Source: Arthrobacter sulfonylureivorans
GTDB taxonomy: Bacteria; Actinomycetota; Actinomycetes; Actinomycetales; Micrococcaceae
Length of the DNA: 64,000 nucleotides
Assembly: GCA_004000035.1 (NCBI GenBank)
Contig: RJAE01000002.1
Span: forward strand, 372,001 to 436,000
Direction of reading: 5' to 3'
This document shows, piece after piece, positions 18,142 to 26,530 of this stretch (its first letter is position 1; every line of letters begins with the position of its first letter). The notes under the pieces are model-generated. The model did no database searches and had not been told where the DNA came from. It saw nothing but the letters and a program-made list of their open reading frames with translations. Both the position numbers and the translations under genes were made by a program.

Positions 18142-18495
18142 TCAGTCGCCGCGGTCCGGGCGGCCCGAGCCTGGTTCGTCCATTCCGCCGGTCGCCGGCG
18201 CCTCGCCCGCTGCATGGTGATCCGCTCCGCCGCCTGCGGGGCCTGCTTGACCGGATGATCCGGGACCGGTTTGCTGTGCGCCGGCCCCAACGTTCTCTTC
18301 CAGTTGCGAACGGTAGCGGACCCGCCGGATGCGCCGGGTCATGTCCCAAACCAGGACCACCACCACGGCCGCCAGAGCAAAGGTGAAGAAGAAGCCCCAC
18401 GGCCCGGGCGAAACCTGGTCCGCGTCGAGTCCGGGCCGGAGAGTGGGCTCGCCGGCACCGGCGGCGACGGCGGCAAGGATCTGGATCAGGGGCAA
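18142..18495 (-). CDS. small single-pass membrane protein
   Basis: This 117-residue product has one clear membrane segment (about residues 34-52, WGFFFTFALAAVVVVLVWDM), a basic stop-transfer run (RRIRRVRYRSQ), and a disordered Gly/Pro-rich cytoplasmic tail. I do not recognise a domain. It lies between mca and the DUF255 gene in the position of the small Rv1083 gene of M. tuberculosis. The start is a TTG with only a weak purine-rich site (AAAGAGA), so the exact N-terminus is uncertain. Confidence 0.75.
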   Translation of the reverse strand: MPLIQILAAVAAGAGEPTLRPGLDADQVSPGPWGFFFTFALAAVVVVLVWDMTRRIRRVRYRSQLEENVGAGAQQTGPGSSGQAGPAGGGADHHAAGEAPATGGMDEPGSGRPDRGD

Positions 18496-18556
18496 ATTCA
18501 GTCTCTTTCTGGGTGCATCCGGGACACGAGGTTCCGGCGCTGGTTGGCTGCAGGCT

Positions 18557-19471
18557 CTATCTTATGCCCGCAAAGAAATCCGTTTCGGGCACGCTGGTTT
18601 CCACCCGTGCGTGGATCAGGGAGAAGTCCTCCCACGGCCAGACCGTCCGCTGCATCTCCTCGGAGACGGCGAAGAAGAATCCGGCGGGCTCCACCTGGGT
18701 CCGGTGCGAGAGCAGCGCGCGGTCGCGGTGGCGGAAAAAGTCGCCGCAGTCGATCTGTGTGGTGGTGCGGTGGTTGGGCATCGGCGGTTGGTGGCCTTCG
18801 GCGTCGGCCTCCAGCCAGGCTGCGAGCCGCGCGGCGTAGGGCGACTGCAGCCCTGCTTCCTCCAAGGCATAGTGGAGTGCGCGGAACCGCTCCGGATTGA
18901 AGGCGCGGTCATAGTAGAGCTTCAGCGGCTCCCATGCCGTGCCCGCCTCCGGGTAGCGCTCGGGGTCACCGGCGGCGTGATAGGCCTCCACCGCCACCTT
19001 GTGGGCCATGATGTGGTCCGGGTGCGGGTAGCCGCCGTTCTCGTCGTAACTGATCACTACATGGGGCCGGAACTCACGCACCAGTTTGACCAGCGGGGCT
19101 GCGGCCCGCTCCAGCGGCAGCGTCGCGAAGCTGCCGAACGGCAGCGGCGGCAGCGGCTCCCCCTCCGGCAGGCCGGAATCTGCGAACCCCAACCAGCGCT
19201 GCTGGATGCCCAGCTCGGCCGCGGCCTGTGCCATCTCCCGCCGCCGGATCCCGGCAAGGTCCCGGTGCGCCTGCGGATCCGTGGCAGCCTCGGCGTTGAG
19301 AATGTCACCGCGTTCACCGCCGGTGCAGGTAGCTACCATCACCTGGACACCCTCGGCGGCATAACGCGCCATGGACGCCGCGCCCTTGCTGGATTCGTCA
19401 TCCGGATGGGCATGGACCGCCAGCAGGCGCAGGCCGTCACCCTGCGCTGGCTGGGCTGGATCGAAGCTCAC
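18557..19471 (-). CDS. mca: mycothiol conjugate amidase
   Basis: Mca cleaves mycothiol S-conjugates, releasing mercapturic acids for export, so it serves detoxification in mycothiol-producing Actinobacteria. The zinc motif AHPDDE gives His22 and Asp25; the third ligand is in GGYPHPDHIMAH. The FFFAVSEEMQRTVWPWEDFSL C-terminal region distinguishes Mca from the shorter biosynthetic deacetylase MshB. The 304-residue GTG start at 19471 has AGGAG upstream; a 40-codon upstream extension overlaps the divergent gene and is rejected. It is divergent from the DUF4307 gene over 50 bp. Confidence 0.93.
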   Translation of the reverse strand: MSFDPAQPAQGDGLRLLAVHAHPDDESSKGAASMARYAAEGVQVMVATCTGGERGDILNAEAATDPQAHRDLAGIRRREMAQAAAELGIQQRWLGFADSGLPEGEPLPPLPFGSFATLPLERAAAPLVKLVREFRPHVVISYDENGGYPHPDHIMAHKVAVEAYHAAGDPERYPEAGTAWEPLKLYYDRAFNPERFRALHYALEEAGLQSPYAARLAAWLEADAEGHQPPMPNHRTTTQIDCGDFFRHRDRALLSHRTQVEPAGFFFAVSEEMQRTVWPWEDFSLIHARVETSVPETDFFAGIR

Positions 19472-19508
19472 GTGGCTACTCCTGGGAAATCTGGCGTGGG
19501 CGGGAGGA

Positions 19509-19514
19509 TAAACT
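19509..19514 (+). promoter_or_regulatory. -10 element (TAAACT) of the DUF4307 gene
   Basis: TAAACT ends seven bases before GTG 19522. The spacer contains GAGGG, but too close to the GTG for a standard Shine-Dalgarno. Confidence 0.5.
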
Positions 19515-19521
19515 TGAGGGC

Positions 19522-19968
19522 GTGAGCACCGCAGGCCCCCGTACTCCTCAGACTTCTTCCAGCTTAACTGTTTCCAACCGTTACGGCACACCGCGGCGGT
19601 CGCTGTCCCGCCGCGCCAAACTCGCGCTGGCCGGAGGCGCCCTCGGAGTTGCCGTTGTCGGCGCGGGCTTTTTCGCCCTGGGCCAGAACGGGCCGCAGAT
19701 TGACACCAAGGACGTTGGCTTTGCCGTGGCCGACGCCGGACACATGACCGTGGATTTCCAGGTCACCAAGGATCCGGAGGCCACCGTCCAGTGCGCCATC
19801 AAGGCCCTGAGCGACAACTACGCCGTCGTCGGCTGGAAGGTGGCCACGATCGGCCCCGCCGGTGAAACGACCGCCGGGACCACAGCGCACCGTGTCCAGC
19901 TCAGAACTGAATCCTTGGCCGTCTCCGGCGGCGTGGACAGCTGCTGGGCCGCCGACGCCAACAGCTGA
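19522..19968 (+). CDS. DUF4307 membrane-anchored protein
   Basis: This 148-residue protein has a basic cytoplasmic tail, one membrane segment at about residues 33-53 (LALAGGALGVAVVGAGFFAL), and an exported domain with two cysteines (VQCAIKAL and DSCWAA) that may form a disulfide. DUF4307 has no known function. The gene keeps its position between greA and mca, as in M. tuberculosis (Rv1081c), although orientations differ. The GTG start is tied to the -10 at 19509-19514. Confidence 0.82.
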   Translation: MSTAGPRTPQTSSSLTVSNRYGTPRRSLSRRAKLALAGGALGVAVVGAGFFALGQNGPQIDTKDVGFAVADAGHMTVDFQVTKDPEATVQCAIKALSDNYAVVGWKVATIGPAGETTAGTTAHRVQLRTESLAVSGGVDSCWAADANS

Positions 19969-20087
19969 CGAACCGGTCACCGCGTAACCGAGCCCATCCA
20001 GTCATCTGCCCGGGGCTGCGGCTTCCCAAGGAACCGAGGGAAACACCCTTTACCACCTTGTTATTGGGAAAACCGGCTGCGGCTGAC

Positions 20088-20093
20088 TACAAT
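20088..20093 (+). promoter_or_regulatory. candidate greA promoter -10 (TACAAT)
   Basis: TACAAT is near consensus; TTGGGA (20064-20069) lies 18 bp upstream as a weak -35. A start near 20100 would give greA a leader of about 170 bases, unusually long for this window. Confidence 0.5.
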
Positions 20094-20121
20094 TGAGCAA
20101 ATACATTCCGCCCCGCCTACC

Positions 20122-20216
20122 TGGTGAACTGGGAACATCCCAGAACGAAATGATTCACCAACATGGCGGGGTCTTTGCATCAAGTGGCCGCCGGCATGGC
20201 GGCCTTTTGTGCAAAG
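20122..20216 (+). other. structured 5' leader of greA with attenuator-like hairpin
   Basis: Element 1: TGGTGAA (20122-20128) pairs with TTCACCA (20154-20160) around an inner CTGGGA/TCCCAG hairpin (20129-20134, 20138-20143). Element 2: CTTTGCA (20173-20179) pairs with TGCAAAG (20210-20216) around GGCCGCC/GGCGGCC (20186-20192, 20198-20204), which is followed by TTTT. The inner stem plus T4 looks like an intrinsic terminator inside the leader. All pairings are perfect. Known: E. coli greA has a leader terminator giving the GraL RNA; analogy here is inference. Confidence 0.5.
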
Positions 20217-20271
20217 TGCCACCGTGCCCGGTCCGCGTCCAGCGGCTCCGGCAGCAACTAAGGAGAACTAC

Positions 20272-20763
20272 GTGTCCACTTCCAGCGCACCTGTCGCCTG
20301 GCTCACTCAGGAAGCCTACGACCGCCTGAAGGCTGAACTGGATCACCTTTCGGGCCCCGGCCGGGCAGAGATCGTCGACCGCATCGAACAGGCCCGCTCC
20401 GAGGGGGATCTCAAGGAGAACGGCGGCTACCACGCTGCCAAGGAAGAGCAGGGCAAGGCCGAAGCCCGGATCCGCCAGCTCACCGACCTGCTGCGGAACG
20501 CCCACGTGGGCGAAGCGCCGGCAGATGACGGAATCGTGGAGCCCGGCATGATCATCGAGGCAAAAGTCGCCGGCGACTCCGAGCGCTTCCTGCTCGGCAG
20601 CCGCGAGGTTGCCGGTGAAACCGGTTTGGACGTGTACAGCGAAAAGTCCCCGCTTGGCGCGGCCATCCACGGCAAGCGGGCCGGCGAGTCCGTCACCTAC
20701 ACCGCCCCGAACGGCAAAGAGATCTCGGTGGACATCATCTCGGCCACTCCTTACGCCGGCTAA
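20272..20763 (+). CDS. greA: transcription elongation factor GreA
   Basis: GreA enters the RNA polymerase secondary channel and stimulates cleavage of backtracked RNA. The N-terminal coiled coil (about residues 10-80) carries the acidic tip DLKENGGYH (ARSEGDLKENGGYHAAKEEQGKAEARI). The C-terminal FKBP-like domain ends with GKEISVDIISATPYAG. The length of 163 residues is standard. GTG 20272 has AAGGAG six bases upstream. A long structured leader precedes it and a textbook terminator follows, so it is a single-gene unit. Confidence 0.96.
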   Translation: MSTSSAPVAWLTQEAYDRLKAELDHLSGPGRAEIVDRIEQARSEGDLKENGGYHAAKEEQGKAEARIRQLTDLLRNAHVGEAPADDGIVEPGMIIEAKVAGDSERFLLGSREVAGETGLDVYSEKSPLGAAIHGKRAGESVTYTAPNGKEISVDIISATPYAG

Positions 20764-20787
20764 CCGAGCGCACTGACAGACGTCGAA

Positions 20788-20816
20788 GGCGGGTTCCTGT
20801 GGGAACCCGCCTTTTT
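20788..20816 (+). terminator. greA intrinsic terminator
   Basis: GGCGGGTTCC (20788-20797) pairs perfectly with GGAACCCGCC (20802-20811) over a 4-base loop, followed by TTTTT. Confidence 0.9.
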
Positions 20817-20865
20817 CGTCTGTGTTCGAGGCCGGCTGCCTGCGTCGGCGTGGCAACCGGAAGCG

Positions 20866-21441
20866 TCAGCCGAGATGGGGCCTGCGGCGGCGCAGCAGCA
20901 CGGCGGCGACCACTCCACCGGCTGCCCCGAAAAGGTGCGCCTGCCAGGAAACGCCGGGCATCGCCGTCGGCAGGACGCCCCAGAGCACCGAACCGTAGAA
21001 AATGAAGATGACCACGGCCAGCAGCATCTGCCGCCAGCTGCGGTTATAGAAGCCGCGCACCAACAAGTAGGCCAACAGCCCGAAGACCAGCCCCGATGCC
21101 CCGATCGTCACGCCTGCACCCGTCAGCCAGACACCCAGTCCGGAGGCCAGCCAGCTGCACGCGAGCACCACCAAGAACCGCCGGATCCCTTCCAGCAGCG
21201 TCAGGAAACCGAGCATCAGTAGCGGGAGCGTGTTGCTCAACAGGTGGCTGGTATCGGCATGCAGCAGCGGGCCGAAGAGCACCCCGTCGAGCCCATCCAG
21301 CCGCCGGGGCGCAATCCCCAACAACAGGCTGAAGTAGCCGCCGGCGATCAGGTTGACCAGGAAGGCCACCCAGAGCAGCACCGCAAACGCCCCGGCTCCT
21401 GCCAAGGCCTGGGCGGGGCGCAGTGCACGGCTGCGGGCCAT
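20866..21441 (-). CDS. rhomboid-family intramembrane serine protease
   Basis: This six-helix membrane protease has the catalytic dyad Ser116 in TIGASGLVFG and His169 in SWQAHLFGAAGG. The oxyanion motif HLLSN (His66-Asn70) in helix 2 is present. The length of 191 residues matches minimal bacterial rhomboids. It would cut single-pass membrane proteins within the bilayer; the substrate is unknown. It lies three bases after ilvA on the same strand, so it is the last gene of an AI-2E permease-ilvA-rhomboid unit. Confidence 0.92.
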   Translation of the reverse strand: MARSRALRPAQALAGAGAFAVLLWVAFLVNLIAGGYFSLLLGIAPRRLDGLDGVLFGPLLHADTSHLLSNTLPLLMLGFLTLLEGIRRFLVVLACSWLASGLGVWLTGAGVTIGASGLVFGLLAYLLVRGFYNRSWRQMLLAVVIFIFYGSVLWGVLPTAMPGVSWQAHLFGAAGGVVAAVLLRRRRPHLG

Positions 21442-21444
21442 GGG

Positions 21445-22683
21445 TCAGTGGACGACGACGGGCTGGAAGCCCTCGGCGCGGAGGCTGCCGAGCACCAGCT
21501 CGCAGTGCTCGTGGCCCTTGGTCTCGATGTCGATGGTGATGGCAACGTCACCCATGCTGATGGAGCCGCCGATCCGTGTATGGTCCACGCGGGTGACGTT
21601 GGCGTCCGATTCAGCGATGATCCGCGAAATCTGGGCCAGCGAGCCGGGACGGTCATCGAGCATGATGCGGACGGACATGAAACGGCCGGAGGCATACAGG
21701 CCTCGCTGGATGACCTTCAGCATCAGCATGGGATCGATATTTCCGCCGGACAGGATGACCGCCGTGGTTCCCGGGTTCGGGATGACGCCTTCCATCAGCG
21801 CGGCCACGCCGACGGCGCCCGCGGGTTCGACCACCAGCTTGGACCGCTCGATCAAGAAGATCAGTGCGCGCGCCAGAGCGTCTTCGCTGACGGTGACCAC
21901 GTCGTCGACCAGTTCCCTGATGATCGAAAACGGCAGCTGCCCTGGACGGCCCACTGCGATACCGTCGGCCATGGTGGATACCTTCTGCAGCGGCACCAGC
22001 GCGTCCGCGGCCAGCGAAGGCGGATAGGCGGCCGCATTTTCCGCCTGCACCCCGATAACTTTGATCTCGCGGCCCAACTCCTTGGCCCTTGCCTTGACGG
22101 CGGTGGCAACCCCGGCCAGCAGGCCGCCGCCGCCAACACCCATGACGATGGTGTCAACGTTGGGGACCTGTTCCAGAATCTCCAGGCCGAGCGTGCCCTG
22201 GCCAGCGATAATGTCCGGGCTATCGAACGGGTGGACGAACACCGCGCCGGTCTCCTCCGCGTAGCGTTCGGCTTCGGCGAGTGCTTCGTCCACGTTGTGG
22301 CCATGCAGGACCACTTCGGCGCCATGGCCTCGGGTGGCCGCCAGCTTGGGCAGGGCAACACCCAGCGGCATAAAGATGCGCGCCTTGATGCCCAGCCGGG
22401 CCGCAGCCACCGCCACGCCCTGGGCGTGGTTTCCCGCGGAAGCGGCAACGACGCCGCGAGCCTTCTCCTCGTCCGTCAGCCCGGCCATGCGCACATAGGC
22501 CCCGCGGACTTTGAAGGAACCGGCGCGCTGCAGGTTCTCACATTTGAAGAAGACATCGGAACCGACCATCCGGCCCAGGGCGCGGGATTGCTCAATCGGA
22601 GTCTTCGCGATGACCCCATCAAGGATTTTCCGGGCTGCCTGGACGTCGTCAAGTGTGACGGGTAGTTGGGTGGTGGCTGTCAC
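21445..22683 (-). CDS. ilvA: threonine ammonia-lyase with C-terminal ACT domain
   Basis: This PLP enzyme deaminates threonine to 2-oxobutanoate, the first step towards isoleucine. The PLP-binding Lys58 lies in GSFKVRGAY, and the glycine loop for the phosphate is GVGGGGLLAG. A single ACT domain at about residues 330-412 (VRIMLDDRPGSLAQISRIIAESDANV) suggests amino acid feedback, and the 412-residue length fits the short one-ACT type rather than the E. coli IlvA. It overlaps the upstream permease gene by 4 bp. The liv uptake system 4 kb away handles the pathway's end products. Confidence 0.93.
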   Translation of the reverse strand: MTATTQLPVTLDDVQAARKILDGVIAKTPIEQSRALGRMVGSDVFFKCENLQRAGSFKVRGAYVRMAGLTDEEKARGVVAASAGNHAQGVAVAAARLGIKARIFMPLGVALPKLAATRGHGAEVVLHGHNVDEALAEAERYAEETGAVFVHPFDSPDIIAGQGTLGLEILEQVPNVDTIVMGVGGGGLLAGVATAVKARAKELGREIKVIGVQAENAAAYPPSLAADALVPLQKVSTMADGIAVGRPGQLPFSIIRELVDDVVTVSEDALARALIFLIERSKLVVEPAGAVGVAALMEGVIPNPGTTAVILSGGNIDPMLMLKVIQRGLYASGRFMSVRIMLDDRPGSLAQISRIIAESDANVTRVDHTRIGGSISMGDVAITIDIETKGHEHCELVLGSLRAEGFQPVVVH

Positions 22684-23957
22684 TTGTCGGACTCTTTTCT
22701 GCGCAGCTGGACGCGGCGTCGGCGGACGGGTTCCTGTTCTGAGGTCTCTGGCGGGTTGCCTGAACCGGACGAAGCCAACGCCGGTTCAGGTGCCAGATAG
22801 GGCTCTTCCATCGGTGGAGGCGCCCCCAGTGCCGGGTCTGTTTCCCATCCCCGGGCGGCAATGTACTTGACAACGGAATTGAGGATCGCGAGCAGAGGCA
22901 CGGCAAACAGTGCCCCGGCTATGCCGGCGACCATTGAGCCGCCTGCCACGGCCAGCACGACTGCCAACGGATGCAGCGACACGGCTTTGCCCATGACCAG
23001 TGGCTGCAGCACATGCCCCTCAAGCTGCTGCACGCCAAGCACAATGGCGAGCATGATGAGTGCATTGACCCAGCCGTTGGCCACCAGTGCCAGCAGAACG
23101 GCGACGAACCCGGTCACCAGCGCACCGATGATCGGGATGAACGAGCCGAGGAATACCAGAACACCGAGCGGCAGCGCCAGCGGTACACCGATGATGGCCG
23201 CGCCGGCGCCAATACCGACCGCGTCGACGAAGGCAACGAACATCTGGACCCGGATGTACTGGACCATGGAGGTCCAGCCCTTGCGGCCCGCACCGTTGCT
23301 CGCCGCCCGGGCCTTCTTGGGCAACAGGCCAACCACGAAACGCCAGATCCGGTCGCCGTCGTAAAGGAAGAAGATCAGCGCGAAGATGGTCAGCAGCAGG
23401 CCGGTGAACAGGTGTCCGGCGGTGGACCCCACACTGACGGCGCTGGAAAAGATCGCGCTGCTGTTGCTCTGCAGCTGCTGCAAGGCTTCGTTCAAGTAGG
23501 AGTTGAGTTGTTCGTTGGTCAGCCGCAGGGGCCCATCGGTCAGCCAGCCTTGGACCTGGCCAATTCCTTTCAGGACCTGGTCCCACAGCTCGCTGAAGCC
23601 GATGTAGAGCTGCCGGCCGACCAGGGAGAGAGCGCCGCCGATCAGCCCGAGGAAGCCGAGGATGGTAATGGCCACGGCCAGGCTCTTGGGCACCTTGGCC
23701 TTGCGCAGGAACCGGACCACAGGCGAAATCAGGGCGGTGATCAGGGCCGCGACCATCAGCGGGATGACCAGCAGCGAGACGAAGCTGAGCAGCCAGACCA
23801 ACAGTCCGCCGACCACCAGGATCAGGCCAACCCGCCATGCCCACGCCGCACTGATCCGCAGCGCATAGGGCACGTCCTCGCGAACGTGGTGCCGGCTGTC
23901 GGTGCCGGCCGATCGTCCCGCCGGCAGGGGACGGTTTTCGGGGAAGGACCGGTTCAT
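22680..23957 (-). CDS. AI-2E family (PerM/YdiK-like) membrane transporter
   Basis: This 425-residue protein has about eight membrane segments between residues 38 and 360 and the long soluble loop typical of the AI-2E exporter family. A disordered acidic/Pro-rich C-terminal tail ends in RRRRVQLRRKESDK. Despite the family name, transport of autoinducer-2 is shown for few members; Na+/H+ antiport is reported for others. The 4-bp overlap with ilvA makes cotranscription likely. Substrate unknown. Confidence 0.88.
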   Translation of the reverse strand: MNRSFPENRPLPAGRSAGTDSRHHVREDVPYALRISAAWAWRVGLILVVGGLLVWLLSFVSLLVIPLMVAALITALISPVVRFLRKAKVPKSLAVAITILGFLGLIGGALSLVGRQLYIGFSELWDQVLKGIGQVQGWLTDGPLRLTNEQLNSYLNEALQQLQSNSSAIFSSAVSVGSTAGHLFTGLLLTIFALIFFLYDGDRIWRFVVGLLPKKARAASNGAGRKGWTSMVQYIRVQMFVAFVDAVGIGAGAAIIGVPLALPLGVLVFLGSFIPIIGALVTGFVAVLLALVANGWVNALIMLAIVLGVQQLEGHVLQPLVMGKAVSLHPLAVVLAVAGGSMVAGIAGALFAVPLLAILNSVVKYIAARGWETDPALGAPPPMEEPYLAPEPALASSGSGNPPETSEQEPVRRRRVQLRRKESDK

Positions 23958-23994
23958 AAACCCAATAGTTTCATATTGTCACCCAGACATGTGT

Positions 23995-24921
23995 TCAGTG
24001 AAGCCGCGCCGTAATCCCCCAGCTGCCGCCGAAAGAACCGCCGGGTTGCAGCCAGGCCAGCCCGGTGCCGGAATTGAGGCTGTTCGCCGGAGCCGTCATG
24101 GGCTCTACCGCCACCGCGCGCTCCCTGCCCGGATACTTGAGCGTGACAAAAATATGCACGTAATGGAATGGATCCGCCTGCCACAGCCCGACCGTCGACC
24201 CGTTATCCGAAGCGAGGGTGCTCACCACCCGTCCGCCGGGGCCGAAGGACAGCCCGGTATAGGCGCAGTCCATCGCCAGGTCCGCCAGCCGGGCTCCCCG
24301 ACGGAGATCGGTTTGCCCACTCACCGGAACATCCGCCGTCGGAATCATGGTCTGCGGATCCGCCGGAAAGAACCGAGCGGCGGGTACGGTCAGCGTCAAC
24401 CGGTCGGCAGGTTCATCTCCCAAGCGAAGGAACGGATGGGCGCCCAGAGCGACCGGCGCCGCCGCACCGGACCGGTTCAGCAGCTCCTGCCGCACGGTGA
24501 GATCGCCTGCCTGATCCAGGGAGTACTCGGCACTATGGGTGAGCCCGAAGGGATACCCGTGCTGCGGGAAGATCTCGGCCCGCAGGATCAGCCTGGACTC
24601 GCTTCGTTCAACGACCCGGTAGCCGGTATTTCGGAGCAGCCCGTGGATGGCATGGCCGCGGCCAGGCTCCGTGATGTCCAATTGCTGGACGGCGCCGTCA
24701 AGCGTCCATTGGCCATCGGCCACCCGATTGGGCCACGGCGCCAGCAGGATGCCGCAGGCCGAGGGCGGGATCCGATCTTCATCGAACGTCTCGGTCAGCG
24801 GCACACCGTGCTTCTCGAAGAGCCGCAGGCCGGCTGCGAGCTCGGTGATCACGGCTCGCGATCCGGCGCGCCGTAGTTCAAATTGTTCACCGGTCGCTGC
24901 TTGGCTGCGCTCGCGCGTCAT
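23995..24921 (-). CDS. aldose 1-epimerase family protein (GalM-like)
   Basis: The protein interconverts sugar anomers or a related sugar phosphate. The catalytic histidine is expected in GRGHAIHGLLRN and the catalytic glutamate in ERAVAVEPMTAPANSLNSG; PWPNRVADGQW is a substrate-site run. The 308-residue ATG 24921 start is preferred to GTG 24930 because a TACGGT -10 ends seven bases before it. It is a separate unit bounded by the terminator at 24953-24981. Confidence 0.88.
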   Translation of the reverse strand: MTRERSQAATGEQFELRRAGSRAVITELAAGLRLFEKHGVPLTETFDEDRIPPSACGILLAPWPNRVADGQWTLDGAVQQLDITEPGRGHAIHGLLRNTGYRVVERSESRLILRAEIFPQHGYPFGLTHSAEYSLDQAGDLTVRQELLNRSGAAAPVALGAHPFLRLGDEPADRLTLTVPAARFFPADPQTMIPTADVPVSGQTDLRRGARLADLAMDCAYTGLSFGPGGRVVSTLASDNGSTVGLWQADPFHYVHIFVTLKYPGRERAVAVEPMTAPANSLNSGTGLAWLQPGGSFGGSWGITARLH

Positions 24922-24928
24922 AGGGTCC

Positions 24929-24934
24929 ACCGTA
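24929..24934 (-). promoter_or_regulatory. -10 element (TACGGT) of the aldose epimerase gene
   Basis: On the minus strand TACGGT ends seven bases before ATG 24921. It overlaps the upstream GTG candidate, which argues against that start. Confidence 0.5.
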
Positions 24935-24952
24935 CCGGGTGTCCGTTAAACA

Positions 24953-24981
24953 ACCGACCCCGGCACTGGGCCGGGGTCGGT
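24953..24981 (-). terminator. terminator of the Bax-inhibitor-like gene
   Basis: ACCGACCCCGG (24953-24963) and CCGGGGTCGGT (24971-24981) form a perfect 11-bp stem with a 7-base loop. On the minus strand TTGTTT follows. Confidence 0.85.
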
Positions 24982-24999
24982 GTGGATAGAACGGCGGGT

Positions 25000-25830
25000 C
25001 TATTCGTCGCCGCGCAGGATGGCGAGCAGGCGGAGGATCTCCACGTACAGCCAAATCAAGGTGACGGTCAGACCGAAGGCCGCCGTCCAGGAGTACTTGC
25101 GGTCCACGCCCTGCTTGACGCCTTGCTCGATCGACGTGAAGTCAACGATCAGCGAGAAGGCGGCCAGCCCGATGGCGAACAGGCCGATGATGACACCCAG
25201 CGGGATGCCCATGAACTCAACCCCGCGCACGCCCCACTGGTTGTCCAGCACGCCGAACCACATCAGGCCCAGGTTCACCAGCGAGAAGAGCGCGTAGCCG
25301 ATCAGCGCGATCATGAAGAAGCGCATTGCCTTCGGGGTGGCACGGACCTTGCCGCTCTTGAACAGGAGCAGGGTAACGGCGAAGACGCACACGGTGCCGA
25401 GCACGGCCTGCGGGGCAACGCCCGGGTACATCCTGTCGATGACCATGGACAGTCCGCCGACAAACAGACCCTCGGCGCCTGCGTAGGCCAGGATGAGCCC
25501 CTTGGACGGTTCCTTCTTAAAGGCATTGACCAGGCCGAGCACCAGGCCAACGATCATGCCGGGGATCATCAGGATCGGGTACATCCAGCCGATGGCACCG
25601 CCGACGACCACCAGGGCCAGGCAAGCCAGCGTCTTCATGATGACGTCGTCGTACGTCATCCGGCCGGTCTGGGCAGGGCCAGCGGACGGCTGGTTGTACA
25701 GGTCCTGCAACTGCTGGCTGGACAGCTGCGTCTGGCCGGCCAGCACGGTCGAACCGACTGCGGCAGATCCCGCGGGTGAACCGCGGAACGCCTTCGGGTT
25801 GTTGAAAACCGGATTTCCTCCGATTGCCAT
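25000..25830 (-). CDS. Bax inhibitor-1 / YccA family membrane protein
   Basis: This 276-residue protein has a hydrophilic N-terminal region of about 70 residues, then seven hydrophobic segments ending with the family-typical acidic C-terminus (LRLLAILRGDE). The Asp residue in SLIVDFTSIEQG is part of the proton/calcium-leak di-aspartyl sensor in characterised BI-1 proteins. The physiological role in Actinobacteria is unclear. ATG 25830 has GGAGG seven bases upstream; a start five codons earlier would bury that site. Single-gene unit with a strong terminator. Confidence 0.9.
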   Translation of the reverse strand: MAIGGNPVFNNPKAFRGSPAGSAAVGSTVLAGQTQLSSQQLQDLYNQPSAGPAQTGRMTYDDVIMKTLACLALVVVGGAIGWMYPILMIPGMIVGLVLGLVNAFKKEPSKGLILAYAGAEGLFVGGLSMVIDRMYPGVAPQAVLGTVCVFAVTLLLFKSGKVRATPKAMRFFMIALIGYALFSLVNLGLMWFGVLDNQWGVRGVEFMGIPLGVIIGLFAIGLAAFSLIVDFTSIEQGVKQGVDRKYSWTAAFGLTVTLIWLYVEILRLLAILRGDE

Positions 25831-25979
25831 CTTGTTGTCCTCCATCGTCAGGGGGCGAGCTAGTGATTACACTACCAATCCCAACGAACCCCACGGCAGA
25901 AAATTCCATAACGTGCCGATGAACTCCTCCGCACGCAGCGCTGCGGCCCTGCCGCTGCCTCCTGCCGGCCCGCCGCAGG

Positions 25980-25985
25980 TAGACT
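25980..25985 (+). promoter_or_regulatory. -10 element (TAGACT) of the GroES-like gene
   Basis: TAGACT ends six bases before GTG 25992; leaderless. Confidence 0.5.
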
Positions 25986-25991
25986 GCTGCG

Positions 25992-26351
25992 GTGACTTCC
26001 CCCAGTCCTTCCAACAAGCCCCGCTCTTCCGCGCAGGACAGACTGCCCCTGCGGATGCTCCATGACCGCATTCTGGTCGCCCCGGACCAGGACAGCAGCG
26101 AGCGCCGTTCATCCTCCGGGATCGTCATTCCGGCCACCGCAGTGATGGGCAAGCGACTGGCGTGGGCCGAGGTAGTTGCCGCCGGCCCGCAGGTCCGCCA
26201 GGTCGCGGTCGGCGACCGGGTGCTCTTCGATCCGGAAGACCGTGCGGAAGTGGAGGTCAACGCTGCCGACTACACCCTGCTCCGCGAGCGTGACATCCAC
26301 GCCGTTTCCCAGCCGGAGGAAGCGGACAGCAGTACCGGCCTCTACCTCTAG
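25992..26351 (+). CDS. solitary GroES/Cpn10-like protein
   Basis: The 119-residue product has the Cpn10 core: LRMLHDRILVAPD, a mobile-loop-like SSERRSSSGIVIPA, and VVAAGPQVRQVAVGDRVLFDP. It differs from true GroES by a 20-residue Ser/Pro-rich N-terminal extension and a C-terminal tail (VSQPEEADSSTGLYL). No groEL lies beside it. It may be a paralogue acting on a GroEL or a protein with only the fold. It is divergent from the Bax-inhibitor gene and stands alone. Leaderless GTG start from the -10 at 25980. Confidence 0.8.
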   Translation: MTSPSPSNKPRSSAQDRLPLRMLHDRILVAPDQDSSERRSSSGIVIPATAVMGKRLAWAEVVAAGPQVRQVAVGDRVLFDPEDRAEVEVNAADYTLLRERDIHAVSQPEEADSSTGLYL

Positions 26352-26511
26352 CCCCAGTCCGGGCGGGACAGGTGGCTCCCTGCTGGCCTGCCTCCCCTCT
26401 CTGTAGCCAGCCTGCCGTGTGATGCCCCAACGTTTTACCTTCGCTTAACAACTGCTTCACAGTTGTTACCTGATCGCGATAGAACCACCCTCCTCACCAC
26501 CTGTGGCGCAG

Positions 26512-26527
26512 GTAACATAAACGACAC
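26512..26527 (+). promoter_or_regulatory. GlnR-like site upstream of livH
   Basis: GTAAC-N6-GACAC matches the actinobacterial GlnR pattern gTnAC-n6-GaAAC in 9 of 10 positions. Nitrogen control of amino acid uptake would be sensible. The assignment is inference from the motif. Confidence 0.4.
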
Positions 26528-26530
26528 GTC

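Noticed and set aside
15324-18290. Open frame of about 988 codons on the minus strand over trhA and the DUF255 gene
   Set aside because: It is the off-frame shadow of a GC-rich gene: arginine/glycine-rich, no recognisable domain, and it runs antisense through trhA.
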